9,065 bases of DNA from Oscillospiraceae bacterium (GCA_022511485.1 JAFLUJ010000021.1:1-9065); one strand, 5' to 3'. Numbered from the stretch's first letter, positions 1 to 6,775 are shown. Numbers and translations: made by a program. Notes: a model not told the origin generated them from the sequence alone.

Positions 1-1566
1 ACAGTAACTACAGCAGATGCCTCTGAAACGAAGGCTGTTGTTATTTCGGAAAATAGAATTGTTGATGGTGTGATCTTGCCGCCGGACGAGGATTTCCTCA
101 GAAGCGTTTCCTCCGGAGATAAGGGCAGAGATAATACAATAGTGTTTACCCTTGACAGCAGCGGGAAATATTCCTCTTATGATGCGGATATGTTTTATAA
201 CAACATAGACAGTCAGATGATGCAGGATTTTGCAAAGGAGATGCTCAGCGAGGAATATTACGAAGAAAATAAAGAGTATCTTGATGTGTCCTCCTACGAA
301 GAGTATATTTCAGTAGTTGAGGAATATCTCGGCGATGAGCTGCGGGGATATCTGGAGTATGAGCCGGAGGAAACCAAGCCGCTTGCGTATTTCTCAATAA
401 GCGTCAATAAATACATAGATGAGGGTGAAACTGCTGCCTATACTGACGAAGATGTCTTTTACAGAACAGCGGAGTGGCTTTTTAAAAGTATGGACAAGGA
501 GCCGGAGGTCGCAGAAAAGATTATAGGCTGTTTTGAAAGCGGAGAAAGCTTCTATTCAAGTACGGTAGTATATTATGAGGGCAAGGATTTCATAAAGGTT
601 TACGCAGGCTTTGCCGATAGTACGAACGATTATTCAGACGGTGAGTTTTTCTGTGATATTGAAGAAGAAATTTCCGTAGACGGCAGGGACGGTATCGTAT
701 TAAACGGTACTTTCGTCCCGGCAGATACAGAAAAGCTGCTTCTGACACATCGTAATAATAAAGATTCCGTGGAGCTTATTGCGGAGGAGATAATACCGGA
801 AGATTGCTTTATGGTATGTTTCGAGAAATATTCTGAGTATGCGCCTGATTATGACCTGAAAGCTGTTTCTGAAAAGCTGCCGAATCTCCGGGAACTGTAT
901 CTGTACAGTGTAAAGGTCACAAATACAGAATGTATTGCAGAAATGCAGGGTCTGGAAACTCTTTGTTATAACGCAAGTGTTTCTTCAAGTGACGGACATT
1001 ACAGCGCAGCTGTTGATGCTCCATTCAAAGACCTGCCGAAGCTTAAAAATCTGTGGCTGGACGGAGATTATACCGATTATTCTTTTCTGAACGATATGCC
1101 CGGTCTTGAAAGCGTTTTTATTTCACTGAAATGGATGAGCGGTGCAGTTGTTCCCTACGACAGCATTTCTGACTGTTCTGTTATAACAGGATTGGAGATC
1201 GAGGTATATAATGACCTGACCGGTCTGGAAAAGCTTACGAACCTGCAGCACCTCCATCTGACAAACGGGTGGGGACGCGTCAATGACACCATGGATATTC
1301 TGGACCTTTCTGTAGTAAAAGAACTGAAAAATCTTACCTGTCTTGAAATAAGTGCCAGCGGCTATGACATAGGAGAGCTGTCTGACTTGATAGGGAATCC
1401 TTCAAAGCTTGAAAAGCTGAAGCTTACAGCAGTGAAGACAACTAAGGACTGGTCGTTTCTGTCTCAGCTTACCTCCCTTAAAACCCTTGATCTTTTAGAT
1501 GTCCGTAATATTTCCAGCAAGGATATTGATCAAATACCATCGCTGGAAAACCTGAAATGGCTTTGA
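1..1566 (+). CDS. Two-module surface protein with C-terminal leucine-rich repeats (gene A, 5' end outside window)
   Basis: The frame is open from the first base, so the gene starts upstream; 521 codons are visible. An in-frame GTG at 70 has no Shine-Dalgarno and falls inside the linker, so I reject it as the start. Module X runs from about codon 26 to 215 and is acidic and Tyr/Glu-rich, with no family I recognise. Module Y, codons 230-521, is a leucine-rich-repeat array with phrases such as LPNLRELYL, LPKLKNLWL, LTNLQHLHL and LTSLKTLDL, resembling internalin-type 22-residue repeats that form a protein-binding solenoid. By analogy with its two paralogues just downstream, which have lipoprotein signals, it is probably exported and lipid-anchored, but its N-terminus is not visible. 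Gene B begins 59 bp later and the three genes probably form one operon. The 3' end may carry a one-base insertion (see findings). Ligand and function are unknown. Confidence 0.85.
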   Translation, partial: TVTTADASETKAVVISENRIVDGVILPPDEDFLRSVSSGDKGRDNTIVFTLDSSGKYSSYDADMFYNNIDSQMMQDFAKEMLSEEYYEENKEYLDVSSYEEYISVVEEYLGDELRGYLEYEPEETKPLAYFSISVNKYIDEGETAAYTDEDVFYRTAEWLFKSMDKEPEVAEKIIGCFESGESFYSSTVVYYEGKDFIKVYAGFADSTNDYSDGEFFCDIEEEISVDGRDGIVLNGTFVPADTEKLLLTHRNNKDSVELIAEEIIPEDCFMVCFEKYSEYAPDYDLKAVSEKLPNLRELYLYSVKVTNTECIAEMQGLETLCYNASVSSSDGHYSAAVDAPFKDLPKLKNLWLDGDYTDYSFLNDMPGLESVFISLKWMSGAVVPYDSISDCSVITGLEIEVYNDLTGLEKLTNLQHLHLTNGWGRVNDTMDILDLSVVKELKNLTCLEISASGYDIGELSDLIGNPSKLEKLKLTAVKTTKDWSFLSQLTSLKTLDLLDVRNISSKDIDQIPSLENLKWL

Positions 1567-1625
1567 TACTGATGTCCGATCTATGACAAAATACCGGATA
1601 TGAAAAATAATGGGAAGTGGTCAAA

Positions 1626-2675
1626 ATGAAGAAATTTTATGGTGCAGTCTTAGCGGCGGTGACCGTTTCGGTGATGGTCTCCTGCTCTGCCGGGGAGACG
1701 ACAGGACAGGCGGAAAATAGTTCCGGGGATATGGTGACAGAAAGTATTTCCGGGGAGGTGTCGTCGTCCGCACCGGAGGAGTCAGACGAGGGGAATGGCA
1801 TAATGTTAAACGGAATTTTCGTCCCCCCAGATACGGAAAAGCTGTTCCTGACGCATGATGATATGTCTATGCTGGAATACAGAGCGGGAGAATTTATGCC
1901 TCCGGAGGACTGCATTATAATATGCGAAGAAACCACAGTCCGCCTTGATGATGTGCCCGGATATGACATTAAAGCTATTGCTGAAAAGCTTCCGGATCTC
2001 CGTGAGTTATATTTTCGTCATGCAAAGGTTGAGAATACGGAATATATTTCAGAAATGAAAGGGCTGGAATCCCTTTGTTATGACGCCTTCGTTCCGGGAG
2101 ATGAATTTTATGAGGCGGCGGTGGATACCCCCTTTAAAGACCTGCCAAAGCTTAAGGATCTGTGGATTTTCGGGGATTACGCCGACTATACCTTTCTGAA
2201 CGATATGCCTGGTCTGGAAAATGTATTTGTATCAATAGATATGTGGAGGAATAGTGAGAACTGTCCCTACGACAGTGTTTTTGACTGTCCTGTTGTGACG
2301 GGATTTGAGATCGAGATATACAACGACCTGACCGGTCTGGAAAAGCTTGCGAATTTGAAGCATCTTCATCTGGTAAACAGTCAGGGACGTTCCGGAAATG
2401 GCAAAGAACCTGTTGATCTGTCCGTATTAGGTGAGCTTAAAGAGCTTACCTGTCTTAATATCGTAAGCAGAGACTACGAGCTGAAAAATATCTCCGTTAT
2501 AGGAGAGCTTCCAAGGCTTGAAAATCTGGATCTTTCATATGTAACAACCGTCGATGACTGGTCTTTCCTGCCGCAGCTTACCTCTCTTAAAAGGCTGCGT
2601 GTCCATGATGTCAAAAACATTTTCAGCGTTATAGATGAAATGACCTGGCTTGATGAAGATAACATAATATATTAA
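1626..2675 (+). CDS. Leucine-rich-repeat lipoprotein, module Y only (gene B)
   Basis: The product has 349 residues. I chose ATG at 1626 because a GGGAAG-type ribosome site (1612-1617) lies at proper distance; the in-frame GTG at 1617 overlaps that site. Residues 1-20 form a lipoprotein signal: two Lys, a hydrophobic stretch, then MVSC with Cys20 as the predicted lipidated residue. Met rather than Leu at -3 makes the lipobox slightly weak. A Ser/Glu/Gly linker (21-56) follows, then module Y (57-349), which aligns along nearly its whole length with the C-terminal half of gene A; well over half the residues match by eye in the core. LRR phrases include LPDLRELYF, LPKLKDLWI, LANLKHLHL and LPRLENLDL. 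Likely an outer-face membrane lipoprotein binding a protein or polysaccharide; the ligand is unknown. Gene C starts 12 bp after its stop, so the two are probably co-transcribed. Confidence 0.88.
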   Translation: MKKFYGAVLAAVTVSVMVSCSAGETTGQAENSSGDMVTESISGEVSSSAPEESDEGNGIMLNGIFVPPDTEKLFLTHDDMSMLEYRAGEFMPPEDCIIICEETTVRLDDVPGYDIKAIAEKLPDLRELYFRHAKVENTEYISEMKGLESLCYDAFVPGDEFYEAAVDTPFKDLPKLKDLWIFGDYADYTFLNDMPGLENVFVSIDMWRNSENCPYDSVFDCPVVTGFEIEIYNDLTGLEKLANLKHLHLVNSQGRSGNGKEPVDLSVLGELKELTCLNIVSRDYELKNISVIGELPRLENLDLSYVTTVDDWSFLPQLTSLKRLRVHDVKNIFSVIDEMTWLDEDNIIY

Positions 2676-2687
2676 TGGGAGGGTCTT

Positions 2688-3758
2688 ATGAAAAGGGTAT
2701 TGAATTTTATTTGCGCTACGGCGGTTCTGTCGGTGCTGCTTCTGTCCTCATGTGCGGATAAAGAGGCTCAGGACGAAAACAATTCCGGAGATACGTCAAC
2801 AGAAAGTGTTTCTGAGGATATAACGACTGTTTCCGACGCGCCGGCGGCAGCATCAGAGGAAACCGTGGAGGATATTTCCGACAAAACAACAGCTTCGGCA
2901 GAGGAAAAACCGGAAGATACTTACGGAGAAACAATATCGTCAGCGGAGGAAGTCCCGGAAGATACTGACACGGAAACAACGGTGTTAGAAGAAGTCGCTT
3001 TTTATACGGACGTGTCCGAAGCTCATAAGGAAAACACAGCGGAGACATCAGAGGAGGTATCGTACAGTAAAGAGGTCTCCATCCTGACCGAGGACAAAAC
3101 ATTAAAGCGTCCAAGCGAGGAATTTCTCAGAGAAGTCCTTGCAGGGGTTTCTAATGAGTTCGGTACGGTAGTATTTTACCTGAGAAGCGACGGCACATAT
3201 TTTGTCCATGACGGGGAAAGATTTTTCGCTTATACAAATGAAGACAAGAAGATCATCCACGATGACATTGCTGAAAAATTAGACAGGAACTACTACGAGG
3301 AAAACAAGGAGCAGTTCAAAGAGCGGGATCATGTATCAACCTATGAGGAGTACATAGAATTGATGGAGAAATTCTACGGCGAGGAATGGATGGAGCTTTA
3401 CCGGACATATGACCCTGACAATATAGAAAGTATGGTACAATTTATAATATATCCATCAGCTTATAGGTCAGATTTTGCGGCAGGAAGCTCAGACTATTCT
3501 AACGAGGAGGTCTTTCTGAAACTGGCAGAGCAGCTTTTTAAGGATACAGACACAATGACCTACTTAATGACAGAGAGGCTTGAAAGCGGGGATAACTTTT
3601 ACGTCAGGGCATCAGGAGAATATAAGGGCGATAATGTTGTAAAATATCGTTCGGCATTCGGGTATGATCCTTATGACGTGTCAAACGCAATGGATCATGC
3701 GAGCAGAAAATATTTTACAATGGACAGCAGCGAGCTTCCGGAAGAATATAAAGATTAA
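2688..3758 (+). CDS. Lipoprotein with acidic Ser/Thr/Glu linker and module X only (gene C)
   Basis: The product has 356 residues. The ATG is preceded by GGGAGGG at 2677-2683 with a 4-nt spacer. Residues 1-22 form a textbook lipoprotein signal ending LSSC, with Cys22 the predicted lipidated residue. Residues 23-138 are a low-complexity Glu/Thr/Ser/Asp linker, probably disordered, that would hold the folded domain away from the membrane; it includes a tandem 45-bp repeat. Residues 139-356 are module X, homologous to the N-terminal half of gene A (shared phrases include FLR-V, YYEENKE, YEEYI, EVF--AE-LFK and ESG--FY). Identity is lower than between the Y modules, roughly one third by eye. The protein ends where gene A passes into module Y, so it lacks leucine-rich repeats. 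The first residues after the lipid Cys resemble those of gene B (SGD--TES-S), which argues for a common leader. Function unknown. Confidence 0.87.
   Translation: MKRVLNFICATAVLSVLLLSSCADKEAQDENNSGDTSTESVSEDITTVSDAPAAASEETVEDISDKTTASAEEKPEDTYGETISSAEEVPEDTDTETTVLEEVAFYTDVSEAHKENTAETSEEVSYSKEVSILTEDKTLKRPSEEFLREVLAGVSNEFGTVVFYLRSDGTYFVHDGERFFAYTNEDKKIIHDDIAEKLDRNYYEENKEQFKERDHVSTYEEYIELMEKFYGEEWMELYRTYDPDNIESMVQFIIYPSAYRSDFAAGSSDYSNEEVFLKLAEQLFKDTDTMTYLMTERLESGDNFYVRASGEYKGDNVVKYRSAFGYDPYDVSNAMDHASRKYFTMDSSELPEEYKD
2886..2975 (+). repeat. Two tandem 45-bp units in the gene C linker
   Basis: Two adjacent in-frame units (2886-2930 and 2931-2975) encode TTASAEEKPEDTYGE and TISSAEEVPEDTDTE. Nine of the 15 residues are identical, and the DNA is alike at most positions. 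They probably arose by local duplication in a spacer where length can vary. Degenerate traces of the same Glu/Thr-rich phrase flank them. Confidence 0.75.
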
Positions 3759-3801
3759 GACAGGATATTCACAAAAAAGCAATATATTCATCTGAAAAAT
3801 A

Positions 3802-3810
3802 TGGTATAAT
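3802..3810 (+). promoter_or_regulatory. Extended -10 promoter for the tpiA operon
   Basis: TGGTATAAT is a perfect -10 hexamer (3805-3810) with the TGn extension. No good -35 hexamer lies 16-18 bp upstream, which is normal for extended -10 promoters. The predicted transcript start is near 3817, giving a leader of about 90 nt. A 7-bp inverted repeat, TATTCAT (3785-3791) and ATGAATA (3809-3815), brackets the element and could be an operator, although AT-rich matches of this size also arise by chance. The sequence around it resembles the promoter of the HD-GYP gene (ATGGTATAAT in both). Confidence 0.7.
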
Positions 3811-3814
3811 GAAT

Positions 3815-3845
3815 AGGTAATATCGTTTCCTTGACGATATTACCT
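3815..3845 (+). promoter_or_regulatory. Perfect 12-bp inverted repeat at the tpiA transcript start
   Basis: AGGTAATATCGT (3815-3826) and ACGATATTACCT (3834-3845) are exact reverse complements around a 7-nt loop. The left arm begins 5 bp after the -10 hexamer, so most of the hairpin would sit at the very 5' end of the mRNA. It could be a stabilising 5' hairpin, a repressor operator over the start site, or a weak terminator for the lipoprotein genes. The T-run after it is interrupted (GTTTTGACTTTTG) and the stem is AT-rich, so a terminator role is the least convincing. No other obvious terminator follows gene C. Confidence 0.6.
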
Positions 3846-3857
3846 GTTTTGACTTTT

Positions 3858-3876
3858 GCGCGGGTACGTCCCACGC
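3858..3876 (+). other. Small GC-rich hairpin in the tpiA leader
   Basis: GCG-C-GGG (3858-3864) can pair with CCC-A-CGC (3870-3876), one mismatch, around a 5-nt loop. It lies about 15 nt before the Shine-Dalgarno (3891-3899), so it does not hide the ribosome site. Any regulatory role is speculative. Confidence 0.35.
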
Positions 3877-3907
3877 CATAACATAAATAAAAAGGAGAGT
3901 AATCATT

Positions 3908-4681
3908 ATGAACAAGTCTTTAAGAAAAGCAATTATTGCAGGTAACTGGAAAATGAACAAGACCCGTCCCGAGGCTAAGGCGCTTCTGGAAGAGATCAAG
4001 CCTCTGGTTGCAAACGCAGGAGAGGTAGAGGTCATCGCTTGTGTTCCCTACACAAACCTTGAAACTGCTGTAAACACAGTTGCAGGCTCTAATGTCAAGG
4101 TCGGCGCTGAGAACGTTCACTTTGAAAAGAGCGGAGCTTTCACAGGAGAGGTTTCCGCTGATATGCTTACCGAGATCGGCGTGGAGTACGTTGTTATCGG
4201 TCACTCCGAGAGACGTCAGTACTTCGGCGAGACAGACGAGACTGTAAACAAGAGAACAAAGGCTGCTCTTGCTGCCGGCTTGAAGCCTATCGTATGCGTT
4301 GGCGAGCTTCTCTGGGAGCGTGAGTGCGGCATTACCGACGAGGTAGTAGCACGTCAGATCAAGCTTGACCTCTTTGATATTTCCGCTGAGGACGTTAAGA
4401 AGACCGTTATCGCTTACGAGCCTGTATGGGCTATCGGAACAGGCAAGACCGCTACAGCAGATCAGGCTGAGGAGGTTTGCGGCTTTATCCGTGAAACTCT
4501 TGCAAAGCTTTACGACAAGGCTACAGCAGACGCTGTTACTATCCAGTACGGAGGCTCAATGAACGCCGGAAACGCTGCGGAGCTTCTTTCCAAGCCCAAT
4601 GTTGATGGCGGACTTATCGGCGGAGCTTCCCTTAAGGCTGCTGATTTCAACACCATCGTACAGGCTGCCATCAACGGCTAA
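3908..4681 (+). CDS. tpiA: Triose-phosphate isomerase
   Basis: This glycolytic and gluconeogenic enzyme interconverts dihydroxyacetone phosphate and glyceraldehyde 3-phosphate in the cytosol, usually as a dimer. The product has 257 residues, normal for the family (about 250). The TIM-barrel hallmarks are present: GNWKMN with Asn13 and catalytic Lys15, the IGHSERR motif with electrophile His99, AYEPVWAIGTG with catalytic base Glu171 and the mobile phosphate-gripping loop 6, and the C-terminal phosphate-binding IQYGGS and GLIGGASL. The start is ATG after AAAGGAGAG (3891-3899). Codon choice is strongly biased, as in highly expressed genes, unlike the lipoprotein genes upstream. It is the first gene of a probable operon with the small membrane protein and gpmI. 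Function is near certain. Confidence 0.98.
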   Translation: MNKSLRKAIIAGNWKMNKTRPEAKALLEEIKPLVANAGEVEVIACVPYTNLETAVNTVAGSNVKVGAENVHFEKSGAFTGEVSADMLTEIGVEYVVIGHSERRQYFGETDETVNKRTKAALAAGLKPIVCVGELLWERECGITDEVVARQIKLDLFDISAEDVKKTVIAYEPVWAIGTGKTATADQAEEVCGFIRETLAKLYDKATADAVTIQYGGSMNAGNAAELLSKPNVDGGLIGGASLKAADFNTIVQAAING

Positions 4682-4701
4682 GCAGGGAAGCCCCTGCGGG
4701 C
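4682..4701 (+). other. Two competing hairpins directly after the tpiA stop
   Basis: GCAGGG (4682-4687) pairs perfectly with CCCTGC (4692-4697) around 4 nt. Alternatively GCCC (4690-4693) pairs with GGGC (4698-4701). No T-tract follows, so this is unlikely to be a full terminator; it could be an mRNA 3' stabiliser or processing site that lets tpiA be expressed above the genes downstream. A weaker imperfect hairpin lies at 4719-4741 (GTCG and AACC pair with GGTT and CGAC). Confidence 0.35.
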
Positions 4702-4805
4702 ATTTCGTTGATTACTTTGTCGGTAACCTTTGGTTTACGACACGGATATTACGATTAAGTTTATGATACAGAAATTACGATTTAACATTATTTGGAGAAG
4801 AAATT

Positions 4806-5126
4806 ATGAAGTCCTCACGTCTTAAAATGGCTCGTAAAGAGGAGCAGCAGCGGGTCAGGGATATATCCCCCAGACAGTGGAAAGCCATCGCCATTACCTG
4901 CGGTGTGGTCTTAGGCATTGCACTCATACTTTTTTCCGCAGACCTGTTCCGGGCAAAGCGGAGCAATCTTCCTCCACTGTTTTGTGTTCCCGTTATAGAA
5001 TACGACAACGGAAGCGTGGATTACTACGGTCTGTTCTACAAGGTCTGGAAGGATTACGACCCGTTTGACGACGAGACCAGATATTATATGGGCTTCTGGT
5101 TCATACCCAAAAATATAAATATATGA
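4806..5126 (+). CDS. Small single-pass membrane protein of unknown function
   Basis: The product has 106 residues. ATG follows GGAGAAG (4794-4800) at a good distance. Residues 1-24 are strongly basic and polar (many Lys/Arg), then one hydrophobic helix spans about 25-44, followed by Arg/Lys. The remaining ~55 residues, rich in Tyr, Trp, Phe and Asp, include DNGSVDYYGLFYKVWKDY and end in a GFWFIP phrase. By the positive-inside rule the N-terminus should be cytoplasmic and the C-terminal domain outside. No Cys follows a lipobox. I cannot assign a family with confidence. It lies between tpiA (124 bp upstream) and gpmI (94 bp downstream) on the same strand with no strong terminator between, so it is probably co-transcribed with glycolytic genes. 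Confidence 0.75.
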   Translation: MKSSRLKMARKEEQQRVRDISPRQWKAIAITCGVVLGIALILFSADLFRAKRSNLPPLFCVPVIEYDNGSVDYYGLFYKVWKDYDPFDDETRYYMGFWFIPKNINI

Positions 5127-5127
5127 A

Positions 5128-5202
5128 TTAGAGGATAGAGGTTAGAAATAAGATCTGTTTACTAAATTCTATTCTCTATCCTCTAACCTTCTAAATCTCT
5201 AA
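5128..5202. repeat. Palindromic array of purine-rich heptamers before gpmI
   Basis: The left arm TTAGAGGATAGAG (5128-5140) is the exact reverse complement of 5174-5186. With mismatches the pairing extends inward, including TAGAA (5143-5147) with TTCTA (5167-5171), making arms of about 25 nt around a short loop. Each arm is a degenerate 7-bp tandem: TTAGAGG, ATAGAGG, TTAGAAA on the + strand, and the same type on the - strand continuing out to about 5202. It begins one base after the stop of the small gene and ends just before the gpmI ribosome site. It looks like a dispersed, possibly mobile, palindromic repeat; it has no T-tract to act as a terminator. Confidence 0.65.
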
Positions 5203-5220
5203 TAAAGGAATGATTTTTAA

Positions 5221-6741
5221 ATGAGCAAAAAACCTCTTGCTTTGATAATCATGGACGGCTTCGGTATCAACAACGACAGCTACGGAAACGCTATTGCTGC
5301 CGCTAACAAGCCTAATCTTGACAAGTATTTCAAGGAGTGTCCAAATACTATTATAGGAGCTTCCGGTCTGGACGTTGGTCTTCCCGATGGTCAGATGGGC
5401 AACTCCGAGGTGGGACATACCAACATCGGCGCAGGCAGAATAGTTTATCAGATGCTTGTTAAGATCTCAAAGTCCATCAAGGACGGCGACTTCTTTACAA
5501 ACCCTGCACTGGTTTCCGCTATGGAAAACTGCAAGGCTAAGGGAAGCGCCCTCCACCTTATGGGACTGCTTTCTCCCGGCGGAGTTCACAGCCATTCCGA
5601 GCATCTTTACGGTCTCCTTGAAATGGCTAAGAAGAACGGTCTTGACAAGGTATACGTTCACGCTTTCCTTGACGGACGTGACGTTCCTCCTTCCTCTGCT
5701 TCCGGATATATGCAGGAGCTTGTTGATGAGATCAAAAAGATCGGCGTCGGTTCTGTGGGAGTCATTTCAGGACGTTTCTACGCTATGGATCGTGACAACG
5801 CATGGGATCGGGTTGAAAAGGCATACAGCGCACTGGTATACGGCGAGGGCGTTCAGGAGACCGATCCTGTGGAGGCTATTGAGAACTCCTACAAGAACGG
5901 CGTCACCGATGAATTTATGCTTCCTACTGTTGTGGATAAGGACGCTAAGATCAAGGCTGACGACAGCATTATCTTCTTTAACTTCCGTCCCGACAGAGCA
6001 AGACAGATCACACGATCCTTTGTGGACGAGGCGTTTGCAGGCTTTGAGAGAAGAAACGGCTTCTTCCCTGTAAAGTTTGTTTGCATGGCTCAGTATGATG
6101 CGGAGATGCCTAACGTTTCCGTTGCATTCCCTCCGGAGGCTCTTGTAATGACTATGGGAGAGTACATCAGCAAGCAGGGAATGACACAGCTCCGTATCGC
6201 CGAGACACAGAAGTACGCCCATGTTACATTCTTCTTTAACGGCGGTGAGGAGACCACATTTGAGGGCGAGGACAGAATACTTATTGATTCTCCCAAGGTC
6301 GCAACCTTCGATATGAAACCGGAAATGAGCGCATACGAGGTTACGGATGCAGTTGAGAAAGCGATCGCTTCCGATAAGTACGATATTATTATCCTTAACT
6401 ATGCAAACTGCGACATGGTAGGTCATACAGGAATTTTCGATGCTGCAAAGGCTGCTGTTGAAGCAGTTGACGAGTGCGTGGGCAGAACGGTAAACGCCAT
6501 TCTTGAAAAGGGCGGAGCAGCTATCATCACAGCCGATCATGGAAACGCTGACAAGCTTATGGAACCGGACGGCTCTCCCTTTACTGCACATACAACAAAT
6601 CCCGTACCTCTTATCATCGTGGGATACGGCGATTGCAAGCTCCGTGAGGACGGTGTTCTGGCGGATATTTGTCCCACAATGCTGAAAATACTCGATCTTC
6701 CCCAGCCTGCGGAGATGACAGGAAAGTCCCTTATCGTTTAA
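5221..6741 (+). CDS. gpmI: 2,3-bisphosphoglycerate-independent phosphoglycerate mutase
   Basis: It interconverts 3- and 2-phosphoglycerate in lower glycolysis through a phosphoserine intermediate, using two divalent metals (Mn2+ in Gram-positives). It is a cytosolic monomer of the alkaline phosphatase superfamily. The product has 506 residues, normal for the family. All key residues are visible: Asp12 in IMDGFG, nucleophile Ser62 in MGNSEVGH, His123 in GGVHSHSEH, Asp398 and His402 in CDMVGH, Asp439 and His440 in TADHGNAD, and His457 in FTAHTTNP. The start is ATG with AAAGGA (5204-5209) at a rather long 11-nt spacing. Codon use is strongly biased like tpiA. It is the last gene of the probable tpiA operon, followed by a strong terminator. 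Function is near certain. Confidence 0.98.
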   Translation: MSKKPLALIIMDGFGINNDSYGNAIAAANKPNLDKYFKECPNTIIGASGLDVGLPDGQMGNSEVGHTNIGAGRIVYQMLVKISKSIKDGDFFTNPALVSAMENCKAKGSALHLMGLLSPGGVHSHSEHLYGLLEMAKKNGLDKVYVHAFLDGRDVPPSSASGYMQELVDEIKKIGVGSVGVISGRFYAMDRDNAWDRVEKAYSALVYGEGVQETDPVEAIENSYKNGVTDEFMLPTVVDKDAKIKADDSIIFFNFRPDRARQITRSFVDEAFAGFERRNGFFPVKFVCMAQYDAEMPNVSVAFPPEALVMTMGEYISKQGMTQLRIAETQKYAHVTFFFNGGEETTFEGEDRILIDSPKVATFDMKPEMSAYEVTDAVEKAIASDKYDIIILNYANCDMVGHTGIFDAAKAAVEAVDECVGRTVNAILEKGGAAIITADHGNADKLMEPDGSPFTAHTTNPVPLIIVGYGDCKLREDGVLADICPTMLKILDLPQPAEMTGKSLIV

Positions 6742-6746
6742 AAATC

Positions 6747-6775
6747 AAAGTCGGGAGGATGATACTCCCTACTTT
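6747..6775 (+). other. Hairpin directly after gpmI
   Basis: AAAGTCGGGAG (6747-6757) and CTCCCTACTTT (6765-6775) pair over 11 positions with one mismatch around a 7-nt loop. No T-tract follows. It precedes the true terminator by 12 bp, so it would form the penultimate structure of the mRNA, perhaps protecting the 3' end. Confidence 0.5.

Noticed and set aside
1637..1969. 110-codon open frame on the - strand
   Set aside because: It is antisense to gene B, whose signal peptide and leucine-rich module are clearly the real coding sequence. The product is Ser-rich low complexity.
3815..3850. Reading the 12-bp inverted repeat as the terminator of the lipoprotein genes
   Set aside because: The stem is AT-rich, the T-run is interrupted, and it overlaps the start of the tpiA transcript. 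A start-site role fits better, although a double role cannot be excluded.
5210..5224. Four-codon mini-frame ATG ATT TTT AAA TGA overlapping the gpmI start
   Set aside because: It looks like a translationally coupled leader, but its ATG directly abuts the AAAGGA site with no spacing, so initiation there is unlikely.
5767..6591. 274-codon open frame on the - strand
   Set aside because: It lies wholly antisense inside gpmI, whose catalytic residues are all intact. Its Cys/Ser/Leu-rich product has no recognisable pattern and it has no convincing ribosome site.
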